A DNA stretch of 46,012 nucleotides. Source: Rhodoferax sp. UBA6134 (GTDB lineage: Bacteria > Pseudomonadota > Gammaproteobacteria > Burkholderiales > Burkholderiaceae_C). The notes beneath the pieces were generated by a model, which did not search any database, was not told the DNA's origin, and saw nothing but the letters and a program-made list of their open reading frames with translations. Both the position numbers and the translations under genes were made by a program. Location: assembly GCA_002422455.1 (NCBI GenBank), contig DIVK01000103.1, forward strand, positions 6,135 through 52,146, read 5' to 3'. Positions 1 to 6,768 of the stretch are shown piece by piece. The number at the start of each line of letters is the position of its first letter. Within the stretch, counting starts at the first letter, position 1.

Positions 1-692
1 CGCTTCATGATCTGGCGCGCAAAGCAGCGCGTCAGCTGGTCGTCGAAACGGCAGCCCAGGAACAGGAAATGGCGCCCGCTGCGCCAGGCCTGCACCGCCG
101 CGGGAATCGGCGTCTGGATGTCGATCTCCGTCAGCACTTCAACATAGTCGCTGTCGGAGACCAGGTAGTTGCCGGCCGGGTCGTGGCTGCCGATCGGCTT
201 GTAGAGAATGCGCCGGGCGTCGGCTGGCAGCCCGGGCAAAGCGGTGCCGTCAGCGGCGTAGGCCCCGGTCCACCGGCCAAAGTGTTCCGATTGGGACAGC
301 CCCTGCACCTGCACCCAGCTTCCCTTGGACGGGGTCTTTGCCAGCGCAGCGGCGAAGGTGTCGTCATACCAGGTGTCCACCCACAGGCCCGCACCGCTGC
401 CTGCCAGCGCCAGGTGCAGGGCCGAAGGGGCGGGCGAGCTGGCAAAGGCCTCGTTCATGAGATGCACCACCGACTTGCGGTGCTTGAAGTTCTCGATGAA
501 CTGGGCCGCCTGGGTCAGCCGCTTTCGGATCTTGTGCGGCACGCTGACCTTGGCAGTCATGATCTCGGCCAGCGCCAACGGCGTGGCGGGAACTTTGAGG
601 TCGCTGCACAGCGACAACATGTCGGGACCCAGATAGGGAATGACAGTACCCGCATCAAGTTGCCGGGCAATAGCCTGGATCAAGTCAGTCAT
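1..692 (-). CDS. SIR2-like domain protein at end of nifB operon (3' end outside window)
   Basis: The ATG at 692 follows an AAGGA ribosome site, 12 nt after the DegT-family gene stops; 230 codons are visible and the C-terminus lies off the left edge. The SIR2-like Rossmann pattern is recognisable: an N-terminal nucleotide-loop segment IPYLGPDML (residues 18-26), WVDTWYDDTF (104-113) where SIR2 NADases usually have T-N-Y-D, LYKPIGSHDP (163-172) where K-L-H-G is usual, then FLFLGCRFDD (209-218), the typical late strand. The expected catalytic Asn and His therefore appear to be Trp108 and Ile167, so NAD hydrolysis or deacylation is doubtful. Position as the last visible gene of the NifA-controlled operon suggests a nitrogen-fixation role, but none can be named. 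Family is fairly sure, function unknown. Confidence 0.7.
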   Translation of the reverse strand, partial: MTDLIQAIARQLDAGTVIPYLGPDMLSLCSDLKVPATPLALAEIMTAKVSVPHKIRKRLTQAAQFIENFKHRKSVVHLMNEAFASSPAPSALHLALAGSGAGLWVDTWYDDTFAAALAKTPSKGSWVQVQGLSQSEHFGRWTGAYAADGTALPGLPADARRILYKPIGSHDPAGNYLVSDSDYVEVLTEIDIQTPIPAAVQAWRSGRHFLFLGCRFDDQLTRCFARQIMK

Positions 693-704
693 GGTGTGTC
701 CTTG

Positions 705-1868
705 TTAGAGGTAAATGGCGGCGCCGGCACCGACGTTGGTCGCGGTGTCCTTGAGCGTCGTGACGATGTACTGGACCTGGGTGGCGTCGAGCTGGGTGTG
801 CAGCGGCAGCGCCAGCGCGCGGTCGCCGATGCGGTCGGTGTCGCGCAGCAGGCCGCGCTGGCGGCCAATGGTTTCTCCGGCATGCATGTAGTAATACTGT
901 TGGTGCAGCGGGTGGCTGTAGGCCGCCGTTTCGATGCCGCTGGACTTCAGGTCGTCAATCATTTGCGCTCTGGCGCTGGCCGAAAAGCGTTTGCCCAGAT
1001 GCACGACATACAGCATCCAGTTCACCTCTTCCACGTGGTCGCCGATGTAGGGCGGCTTGACGCCCTCGAAACTCTGCATCTGCTCCTGGTACCAGCCCTC
1101 GACCTCCTTGCGGATGGCCAGGCGCTCGTCCAGACCGGCCAGTTGTGCCAGGCCCAGCGCCGCCGTGATCTCACTCATGCCCGCCTGCAGCGGCACACGG
1201 GAACCCACCGAGACCGAGTTGCGGTCCGCAATGCGGCGCTGGCGCAGGTAGCGCAATTCATGCACCAGGTCCTCATCATCGGTGACGAGCATGCCGCCTT
1301 CGCCCGTACACAAGGCCGATGGCAGTGAAAAATCGAACACCGACACGTCGCCGAAACTGCCCACGCACCGGCCCCTGTAGCGGGATCCGAAAGCTTCGGT
1401 GCTGTCCTCAATGAGTTTCAGACCATGCATGTCAGCCAGCGCGCGCAGCGGTTCCCAATCGGCCGGATGGCCGTTGGTGTTGCCGGCCAGGATGGCGCGC
1501 GTGCGCGGGCTGATCTTGAGCGCGGCTTTTTCGACGTTGATGCTGCCGGTCCAGTAGTTGATGTCGGCGAACACCGGCGTCGCGCCCGCCAGCGTAATGG
1601 CCTGCGCCACCTGGTGCCAGGCGTGCGAGGTGCAGATCACCTCGTCGCCGGGGCCGATGCCCATGGCCCGCAGCGCAATCCAGGTGCCCAGGGTGCCGCT
1701 GCCCACGGCCACGGCGTATTTGCGGCCGACCCAGCCCGCAAAGGCCTGCTCGAACCCTTCGAGCATGGGGCCGTCGCCCCAGCGGGCCGACTGCAGCACG
1801 GCGCAGACGAGTTCGATCTCGCGCTCACCGCATTCAGGTTCAAACAGGGAAATGGCATCGATTTCCAT
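705..1868 (-). CDS. DegT/DnrJ/EryC1/StrS aminotransferase-fold protein lacking the PLP lysine
   Basis: 388 aa from the ATG at 1868, which lies 2 nt after the stop of the preceding small gene, so translation is probably coupled; a longer reading to 1931 would run back into that gene. The fold family is clear: GSGTLGTWIAL (57-67), GPGDEVICTSHAWH (72-85), LIEDSTEAFGSRYRGRCVGSFGDVS (152-176, written here only to mark the PLP-binding Asp155), and GEGGMLVTDD (189-198). In active relatives the internal-aldimine lysine (histidine in the ColD branch) lies five residues before this GEGG. Here that position is Ser184, in the context DFSLPSALCTGEGG. The protein is full length with no frame disruption, so a conserved non-aminotransferase role is more likely than decay. 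Substrate unknown. Confidence 0.85.
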   Translation of the reverse strand: MEIDAISLFEPECGEREIELVCAVLQSARWGDGPMLEGFEQAFAGWVGRKYAVAVGSGTLGTWIALRAMGIGPGDEVICTSHAWHQVAQAITLAGATPVFADINYWTGSINVEKAALKISPRTRAILAGNTNGHPADWEPLRALADMHGLKLIEDSTEAFGSRYRGRCVGSFGDVSVFDFSLPSALCTGEGGMLVTDDEDLVHELRYLRQRRIADRNSVSVGSRVPLQAGMSEITAALGLAQLAGLDERLAIRKEVEGWYQEQMQSFEGVKPPYIGDHVEEVNWMLYVVHLGKRFSASARAQMIDDLKSSGIETAAYSHPLHQQYYYMHAGETIGRQRGLLRDTDRIGDRALALPLHTQLDATQVQYIVTTLKDTATNVGAGAAIYL

Positions 1869-1870
1869 GG

Positions 1871-2131
1871 CTAGTCTTGCGTCAGAATCAGCGCCGTCGC
1901 CTCGGAAGGCTGCTGGGTGATGTGCCAGCAATGGCCGTTGGAGGTGGCCAGATAGACCCGGCGCGTACCCAGCGTCACGGCCGGGGTTTCGTCCTGCATG
2001 TCCTCGGGATCAACCACCACCACGCGCATGTCGGGATCACGCGCGCGCCAGATCGCCGCCGCGTCGCGCAGCGATGACGCCGCGCCGATGACTTCACCGG
2101 CGCTGCGCAGATAGTCAGGGGTCATGGCCAT
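1871..2131 (-). CDS. Small conserved nif-operon protein (possibly DUF6129-like)
   Basis: 86 aa starting at the ATG at 2131, preceded by AAGGA at good spacing and 10 nt after the nifT stop. No signal peptide or membrane segment is visible. The N-terminal half is helical-looking (residues 5-32), followed by strand-like VVVVDPEDM and the C-terminal segment RVYLATSNGHCWHITQQP. From memory this pattern resembles small proteins of the DUF6129 type found in betaproteobacterial nif clusters; I could not check this. A single Cys and two His in the NGHCWH stretch could bind a metal or cluster, but this is speculation. It lies between nifT and the DegT-family gene and is surely co-transcribed with them. 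Confidence 0.7.
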   Translation of the reverse strand: MAMTPDYLRSAGEVIGAASSLRDAAAIWRARDPDMRVVVVDPEDMQDETPAVTLGTRRVYLATSNGHCWHITQQPSEATALILTQD

Positions 2132-2141
2132 GTTTTTTTCC

Positions 2142-2369
2142 TTAATCCTCAGCCACCGATGAGGCGAGACGTTTTGCCTCCACGGTGATGGGCAGCGGCG
2201 TGTTGGCCGGCATGGCGGGCAGTTCCAACTGCCAGCCGTTGGCCAGTGTGACCAGGCCGCCCCACATGCCGGGGTTGACCATGGCGATGATGGGTTCCTC
2301 CAGGTCTTTTTTGGGCACATAAGCGGTCAGCGTGCCCTGGCTGTCTTTGCGAATCATCACTTTCATCAT
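2142..2369 (-). CDS. nifT: NifT/FixU family protein
   Basis: 75 aa, typical length. The motif series MKVMIRKD, YVPKKDLEEPI, MWGGLVTLANGW and LPITVEAKRL is diagnostic for NifT/FixU, a small protein of nif clusters whose exact role is unknown and whose loss has little effect in tested diazotrophs. Two adjacent ATG codons (2369 and 2366) are possible starts; the first sits best behind GGGAG. It follows the NifS-like gene after 40 nt in the nifB operon. No anomalies seen. Confidence 0.93.
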   Translation of the reverse strand: MMKVMIRKDSQGTLTAYVPKKDLEEPIIAMVNPGMWGGLVTLANGWQLELPAMPANTPLPITVEAKRLASSVAED

Positions 2370-2409
2370 CGGCTCCCGGTAGGTGTCAACATAGGTTTTC
2401 TGGATATCT

Positions 2410-3558
2410 TTAAGGAGCGGCAAGCATCTCTTCAAGCAGCAGCGGCGCCAACAGCGGCGGCAACGCATTGAGCAGGTAGGCGACGTCATCCAGGGTAGTG
2501 GTCCGGCCCAGCGACAGGCGCACGGCGGCCAGCGCCTGCGGGCCTGGTACGCCCATCGCGGTCAATACATGCGAGGGCTCACTGCCACCGGACGAACAGG
2601 CGGCGCCCGAAGACGCGGCCACGCCCAGGCGCTCCAGCCGCTGCAGCACCACGTCGGCCGACAGTTGGCCAAACCGCAGGTAGCAGGTGCCGGGCAGACG
2701 CGCCACGTTTTTCGACCAGACATGCGTGTCAGGCAACGCACGGCGCAGTCCATCTTCGAGCGCGTCGCGCAGTTGGGCCACGCGAGCCGCCTCCCTGGCG
2801 ATATCGCCCAGGGCCTCCAGCGCGGCAGCCAGGCCCACGATACCCGGCAAGTTCTCGGTGCCGCCGCGCCGACCACGTTCCTGGCTGCCCAGCGTCTGCG
2901 CTGCAAAGGCAACACCCTGGCGCAGCAGCAGCGCACCCACGCCTTTGGGGCCGTGCAGCTTGTGGGCCGACAGCGACACCGCGTCCGCGCCGCAGCTCGA
3001 AAAATCGAAGGGCTGCTTGCCGATGAACTGGGTCGCGTCCACATGCAGCCGCGCGCCGGCCGCGTGCGCGAGCGCCGCCACCTCGGCCACGGGCATCAAT
3101 GCGCCGGTTTCATTGTTGGCCGCCATGAGCGAGACCAATGCCACGTCCGGGCCGATCAGCGCAGCGGCCGCCTGCCTGTCCAGCGTGCCGTCGCCCCGCA
3201 CCGGAATCAAGTCCACCGGAGTACCCGCGTGCGCCAATGCACGCGCCAGCCGCAAATGACCCGCATGCTCGACGCTGCTGAACACAACGCGCCGGCGTTC
3301 GGGTGCGGCCATGGCCAGCAGCCCGCGCACCGCCATGTGGTTGGCCTCGGTGGCGCCGCTGGTAAAAATCACCTCCACCGGCTTGCAGCCCAGTACCCGT
3401 GCCACGGTTGCGCGCGCCGCAGCCAGGGCGCGCTTGGCGTCCTGGCCCGGCCCATGCTGAGAAGAACTGTTGGCCCACAGGCTGGACAGCACCGGCAGCA
3501 TGGCCGCGATGACCGCGGGCGCAGGCGGCGTGGTGGCGTTGTGGTCGAGGTAAATCAT
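2410..3558 (-). CDS. nifS: NifS-like cysteine desulfurase
   Basis: 382 aa. Fold-type I PLP enzyme that would release sulfur from cysteine as a protein-bound persulfide. It shows the N-terminal YLDHNATT, the PLP-stacking His in VEHAGH, NNETG, the Schiff-base lysine in SAHKLHGPKGVG, and the persulfide cysteine in SSGAACSSGGSEPSHV. The compact active-site loop is NifS-like. The ATG at 3558 (MIYLDH) fits the family; a TTG at 3573 is the only upstream alternative and lacks a ribosome site. It is the fourth-last gene before the small protein, DegT and SIR2 genes. A second desulfurase of IscS type lies at 12873-14117, so sulfur supply is duplicated in this nif region. The symbol is given by family and context; it could equally be called a NifS paralogue. 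Confidence 0.88.
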   Translation of the reverse strand: MIYLDHNATTPPAPAVIAAMLPVLSSLWANSSSQHGPGQDAKRALAAARATVARVLGCKPVEVIFTSGATEANHMAVRGLLAMAAPERRRVVFSSVEHAGHLRLARALAHAGTPVDLIPVRGDGTLDRQAAAALIGPDVALVSLMAANNETGALMPVAEVAALAHAAGARLHVDATQFIGKQPFDFSSCGADAVSLSAHKLHGPKGVGALLLRQGVAFAAQTLGSQERGRRGGTENLPGIVGLAAALEALGDIAREAARVAQLRDALEDGLRRALPDTHVWSKNVARLPGTCYLRFGQLSADVVLQRLERLGVAASSGAACSSGGSEPSHVLTAMGVPGPQALAAVRLSLGRTTTLDDVAYLLNALPPLLAPLLLEEMLAAP

Positions 3559-3579
3559 GGTGATGGCCGGCAAACGCCT

Positions 3580-3930
3580 TCAGGGCCAGAACTGGCGCTC
3601 GCTATCGACGCACAGCAGGTCCAGCAACTGCTCCAGCGCTTCGTCTGTAAACCGCGGCACCCAGGTGCCATTGACATGGTCGCGTGCGAACAGACACCAG
3701 CGCTGCGCCGCACCGGGAACCAGCAGCGCAATGTCGATCAGGCCGCCGGTGGGGTCCACGTTGCGCGAGCAGCACGGACTCTGGATGCGGAAGCTTTCGC
3801 CTTCGCGCAGCACGAGCGGCTGCACATAGCGGTAACGCACCCGCTGCAGCAGCGCACGCTCCAGGCGGTGCTGCATGAAGTCATGCACCTGGCCGCTCTC
3901 CGGCGCGGCCACCGCCGCCGCCCGGGTCAC
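3580..3930 (-). CDS. DUF3024-like protein
   Basis: 116 aa. The start is a GTG at 3930 that overlaps the TGA of the second nifZ (GTGA), with GAGGAACTGGC in front of it. The sequence contains VRYRYVQPLVL, an FRIQSPCCSRN segment with two adjacent cysteines, a DIALLVPGA strand and the C-terminal LLDLLCVDSERQFWP. From memory this matches DUF3024, a family of unknown function seen in nif clusters and elsewhere. The CC pair could bind metal or accept sulfur, given that the next gene is a cysteine desulfurase, but nothing in the sequence proves it. The gene is tightly coupled to both neighbours. Confidence 0.75.
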   Translation of the reverse strand: MTRAAAVAAPESGQVHDFMQHRLERALLQRVRYRYVQPLVLREGESFRIQSPCCSRNVDPTGGLIDIALLVPGAAQRWCLFARDHVNGTWVPRFTDEALEQLLDLLCVDSERQFWP

Positions 3931-4214
3931 GCCAGTTCCTCCGTCTCCGGCAGCAGTCCATCGGGTGCCGGGACCAGTTCTATTTCAAGACAGCCGACGA
4001 CGCAATCCCCGAACTGAACCAGGTAGACCGGCTCGTTCAGCGCTTGCGCATGGCCCACATTGACGATCTCGCCGACAGAGCCGCGTGCGGCCAGCAGCGC
4101 ATCGACCGGGCGCTCCGGGTAGCTGCCGTCGTTCACCAGGTCGTCCAGCGCAATGACGCGCTGGCCCCAGGCGTAGGCAGGCTCGCGTGCCTCGATTCCG
4201 TTCATGGCGTTCAT
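3927..4214 (-). CDS. nifZ: NifZ family protein, second copy
   Basis: 95 aa starting at the ATG at 4214, whose ATGA overlaps the upstream nifZ stop and which is preceded by GAGGAG. The NifZ core is visible: YAWGQRVIALDDLVNDGSY, then ARGSVGEIVNVG and VYLVQFGDCVVGCLEIELVP. NifZ acts in formation of the second P-cluster of the MoFe protein in Azotobacter vinelandii. This copy is shorter than the first and has two cysteines (FGDCVVGC) that the first lacks at this point. Tandem nifZ genes are known from other betaproteobacterial nif clusters, so the duplication itself is not new; whether the copies have divided tasks is unknown. Confidence 0.88.
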   Translation of the reverse strand: MNAMNGIEAREPAYAWGQRVIALDDLVNDGSYPERPVDALLAARGSVGEIVNVGHAQALNEPVYLVQFGDCVVGCLEIELVPAPDGLLPETEELA

Positions 4215-4573
4215 GATTTCTCCTCGATGGGTTTGGCGCTTCCGAGTGCGTTCAGCGCGGCGGCCTTGTCGCCCAGACCTTGCAGCACCTCGTCGGGCAG
4301 GTTGTCCAGTGTGCAGAGTTCCTTGGCACGCATGCCCACGCGGTGGCCGGAATCGACGAAGTCCACCGCGTAGATGTAGAACTGCTGCAAGAAGGTGTTG
4401 ATGTTGACGACGTAGCCGATCTCCCCCTTTTGTACCAGCACCTCGCCGATGTCGCGGCCGTTGTAGGTGCCGTCGTTGCGGATCACCGAACGCGCAAGCA
4501 CCCGCTCGCCGTACTTGAAGCGGGGCGGCGAAGCCAGCTCGATTTCATTGTCGTCGCGGTTGATGTCAGCCAT
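4211..4573 (-). CDS. nifZ: NifZ family protein, first copy
   Basis: 120 aa from the ATG at 4573 (MADINRDD), with GGAG seven nt upstream; an ORF extension to 4651 overlaps the LRV gene and is not credible. The NifZ domain reads FKYGERVLARSVIRNDGTY, QKGEIGYVVNINTFLQ, IYAVDFVDSGHRVGMRAKEL. The C-terminal tail (about residues 85-120) is Ala/Leu rich. Its start overlaps the LRV gene stop by 8 nt, so the two are translationally linked. Expected role: maturation of the nitrogenase MoFe protein. Confidence 0.9.
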   Translation of the reverse strand: MADINRDDNEIELASPPRFKYGERVLARSVIRNDGTYNGRDIGEVLVQKGEIGYVVNINTFLQQFYIYAVDFVDSGHRVGMRAKELCTLDNLPDEVLQGLGDKAAALNALGSAKPIEEKS

Positions 4574-5405
4574 GGATGACTCCAATCCGGGTGGCTTCGC
4601 TCGCCTGCCGCTCTCGCACGGTCTGGCGTACTTCCACGTCGTCGTCGTCACGCATCGTGTTCAGCGTGGCGGCATCGGCGCGCTGGGCGACTTCCCAGCG
4701 TACGCGCCAGTCGCTGTCGCTGGCCATGCGTGCCAGCAACGGTGCGGGCAGCCGCTCGGCCACAATGCGCCGCACTTCCGGCTCGGCGTCGCTCGCCATG
4801 CGCAGCAGGGCGGGCATCTCCAGCCGCTGCGCCACACGCATGCGCACGGCGCGGTCGGGGTCAGCCGCCATGGCCGGCAAGATAGCCAGCGGCAGGCGCA
4901 GCGCGACCAGCTCACGTACGCCGTAATCCGGGTCATCGCGCAGGGCGGCCAGTGCGCCTGGTGCGAGGCGCTGTGCGACCCGGATGCGCACTTCCCGGTG
5001 CGGGTCGGTGCTCAGTCGGGACAGTTGCGCCAGCGGCAGACGCAGCGCAATCTGCAGGCGCACGGTTTCATCCGGATCGTCGATCAGCACAGCCAGACGG
5101 AACACGCTGGCGTGGCGCGCGGCGATGGCACGCACTTCAAAATAGGGGTGCGCGAGCTGCTCGTCACCCAGGGCGGGATGCCAGCGGAAAAAGCGGTCGA
5201 TGCGGCGCGCATAGACGTCCTGCATGCAGGCATGGCCCGGCTCGCAGCCCTGCTCCCCCGGCCGTGCGCGCACATGGGCATAGACACAGCTGGCACAGGT
5301 ACTGTCATCGACCGGCCCGCCCTGCCAGTGCAGCGCAGGGATGTCGCCCGCCGGGGTGCGCGGGCGCCGGCTCGCGATCAGGTGAACGGCATCGGGCATT
5401 TTCAT
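4566..5405 (-). CDS. [4Fe-4S] cluster-containing leucine-rich-repeat-variant (LRV) protein
   Basis: 279 aa. An N-terminal cysteine region (Cys37-x2-Cys40, Cys54, Cys60) is followed by about seven degenerate 24-residue repeats of the type DPDxxVRxxVAxRLPLxxLxxLxxD. This is the architecture of the LRV protein of A. vinelandii, which carries a [4Fe-4S] cluster next to a right-handed repeat solenoid and is encoded in its nif region. The function remains unknown; a docking or cluster-transfer role near NifB is plausible. The ATG at 5405 overlaps the TGA of the TPR-like gene (ATGA) and has GGAG in front. The repeat arrays contain many Arg residues, so nucleic-acid or acidic-protein binding cannot be excluded. 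Confidence 0.88.
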   Translation of the reverse strand: MKMPDAVHLIASRRPRTPAGDIPALHWQGGPVDDSTCASCVYAHVRARPGEQGCEPGHACMQDVYARRIDRFFRWHPALGDEQLAHPYFEVRAIAARHASVFRLAVLIDDPDETVRLQIALRLPLAQLSRLSTDPHREVRIRVAQRLAPGALAALRDDPDYGVRELVALRLPLAILPAMAADPDRAVRMRVAQRLEMPALLRMASDAEPEVRRIVAERLPAPLLARMASDSDWRVRWEVAQRADAATLNTMRDDDDVEVRQTVRERQASEATRIGVIHG

Positions 5406-5974
5406 GGTGCCACTCCGCTCCAGCCGCGCACCGGGTACGCCGGCAGCACGTCGCCCGGCCCGGCATCATCGCCTTTTTCGTGGCGAGTCAACACGTGCAG
5501 CAGCAAAGCACCGCCGACATGGTCCTGCGGATCCAGGCGACGCAATTCACCCAGCATCAGGTGCGCCTCGTCCAGCACGCCCAGACGCATGTTCAGGTAG
5601 GCCAGGCCTTTGAGGGTGAACAGATAAAACCGCACTGCCGGGTCATGGCGTGCGGCCTCGTCGGAAGGCGGTACATCGCCAAAATCGGGCCCCAGGGCCG
5701 TGCGCGCAATGGCCAGCGCATCTTCGCCCGTCATCCGCGCCTCGGCCAGGCGGTGCCCGTAAAAATGGAAGCGGTACAGTGCAATCAGGGGGGCCGGGTG
5801 GCTTGGCGCCGCGGCACGGGCGCGCTCAAGCAAGGCCTGCGCCGCCACCGGACGATCCCGCAACAGACCGGCCTGAACGATCAGCGCATCCACCTCGGGG
5901 TTGACCGCGCCACCGATGGCACCCAGACCAAAAGCGGCGCTGGTGTCGTCAAAGCCCGGATCGGCGGCATTCAT
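5402..5974 (-). CDS. TPR-like protein of nif operon
   Basis: 190 aa, ATG at 5974 behind GAGGG at 7 nt. The sequence looks all-helical. Residues about 29-75 (VQAGLLRDRPVAAQALLERA then PLIALYRFHFY) and about 112-160 (VRFYLFTLKGLAYLNMRLG then EAHLMLGELRRLDP) look like TPR or TPR-like helical hairpins, with the usual small residues in the packing positions. No signal peptide, so cytoplasmic. Similar TPR-type genes lie next to nif-type iscA and LRV genes in other proteobacterial nif clusters (from memory). Probably an assembly or scaffold factor; function unproven. Confidence 0.75.
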   Translation of the reverse strand: MNAADPGFDDTSAAFGLGAIGGAVNPEVDALIVQAGLLRDRPVAAQALLERARAAAPSHPAPLIALYRFHFYGHRLAEARMTGEDALAIARTALGPDFGDVPPSDEAARHDPAVRFYLFTLKGLAYLNMRLGVLDEAHLMLGELRRLDPQDHVGGALLLHVLTRHEKGDDAGPGDVLPAYPVRGWSGVAP

Positions 5975-6011
5975 GGCGCAGCCCTCGAAATGGTCGGGTG
6001 ATCCGTGGCGA

Positions 6012-6419
6012 TCAGGACGCCAGGACGGGTGCCGCCGGACGACCCCGCCCGATCGAACCGATGTCGATCCTGGTCACCCCGGCAGGCGGCGCGGTTTCAG
6101 CGCTGCTGCAGCCGCAGGCCGCCTGGTTCGGATTGATGAAAGTCAGACCGGACTGGGTCGGGGTATCGACAAAATCAATCGTCACCCCTTGCAACATCAA
6201 ACGGCTTTCTGCCGGCAAAAAAAGGCGCAGGCCACCGACCTCCAGCAGTTGCTCACCGGCCTTCGGGGCGGCCTCGGCGCTGAACTCCGACGTGTAGCCG
6301 GAGCAGCCGCCCGGGCTGACCACCAGGCGAAAGCCCGCGCCGGGCGGCAATCCCGAGAAACGCACGATGCGGTTGATGAATTTCGCCGCGGCGGGGGTAA
6401 TGGTGATGTTGGGCAACAT
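6012..6419 (-). CDS. Nif-type IscA/HesB family A-type carrier
   Basis: 135 aa, starting at the ATG at 6419 with AAGGAG further upstream. The A-type carrier fold is clear: ITITPAAAKFINR, FRLVVSPGGCSGY with Cys39, and NPNQAACGCSS with Cys102 and Cys104, the three cysteines that ligate iron or an Fe-S cluster. A C-terminal extension of about 30 residues (AETAPPAGVTRIDIG...) beyond the CGC motif is longer than in IscA. In nif clusters this type (often called NifIscA or HesB) lies near nifB or nifU and is thought to serve cluster delivery to nitrogenase proteins. It is separated from the ferredoxin gene by a palindromic intergenic repeat. Confidence 0.9.
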   Translation of the reverse strand: MLPNITITPAAAKFINRIVRFSGLPPGAGFRLVVSPGGCSGYTSEFSAEAAPKAGEQLLEVGGLRLFLPAESRLMLQGVTIDFVDTPTQSGLTFINPNQAACGCSSAETAPPAGVTRIDIGSIGRGRPAAPVLAS

Positions 6420-6452
6420 GATGGCGAAGTCTCCTTGATGAAATGAATGGCT

Positions 6453-6535
6453 CAGACGGCGCCGGGCCGTCCCAAGCCGGCTGACGCCCCCTCGGGGGGC
6501 AGCGTCGTACACGAAGTGACAAGCGTGGGGGCCAT
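6453..6535. repeat. Comamonadaceae-type intergenic palindromic repeat, copy 1
   Basis: Between the ferredoxin gene and the IscA-like gene. It contains a hairpin of GCCCCC and GGGGGC around a short loop (about 6493-6507), flanked by a CGTACACGAAGTGACAAGCG segment and a GGGCCGTCCC segment. Read on the minus strand it matches the copy at 24350-24422 almost block by block. Such elements are frequent in Comamonadaceae genomes. In this operon it could act as an mRNA stabiliser or partial terminator, which is inference. Confidence 0.75.
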
Positions 6536-6536
6536 A

Positions 6537-6731
6537 TCAGACCTTGACGATGCAGCCGTCCACCGGGCACACGGCGACGCACTGCGGTTCGTCGAAGTGG
6601 CCCACGCAGTCGGTGCATTTCTTGGGGTCGATGACGTAGGTGCCGCCCTTCTCGCGAATGGCAACGTTGGGGCACTCGGGCTCGCAGGCCGAGCAGGCGG
6701 TGCAGGTGGATGCGATGATCTTCATGGGCAT
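6537..6731 (-). CDS. fdxN: 2x[4Fe-4S] ferredoxin, FdxN type
   Basis: 64 aa. Two cluster motifs are visible: CTACSACEPECPN and CTDCVGHFDEPQCVAVCPVDGC, the second with the long insert between its second and third cysteine that is typical of nif-associated FdxN ferredoxins. It probably donates electrons to NifB or to the nitrogenase assembly pathway. Of the two ATGs (6731 and 6725) the first has AGGAG at 7 nt and is preferred. It lies 37 nt downstream of nifB, as in many diazotrophs. Confidence 0.93.
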   Translation of the reverse strand: MPMKIIASTCTACSACEPECPNVAIREKGGTYVIDPKKCTDCVGHFDEPQCVAVCPVDGCIVKV

Positions 6732-6768
6732 GATGGTTCTCCTGTAAGGTTATTGAGGGAAGAAAAAC

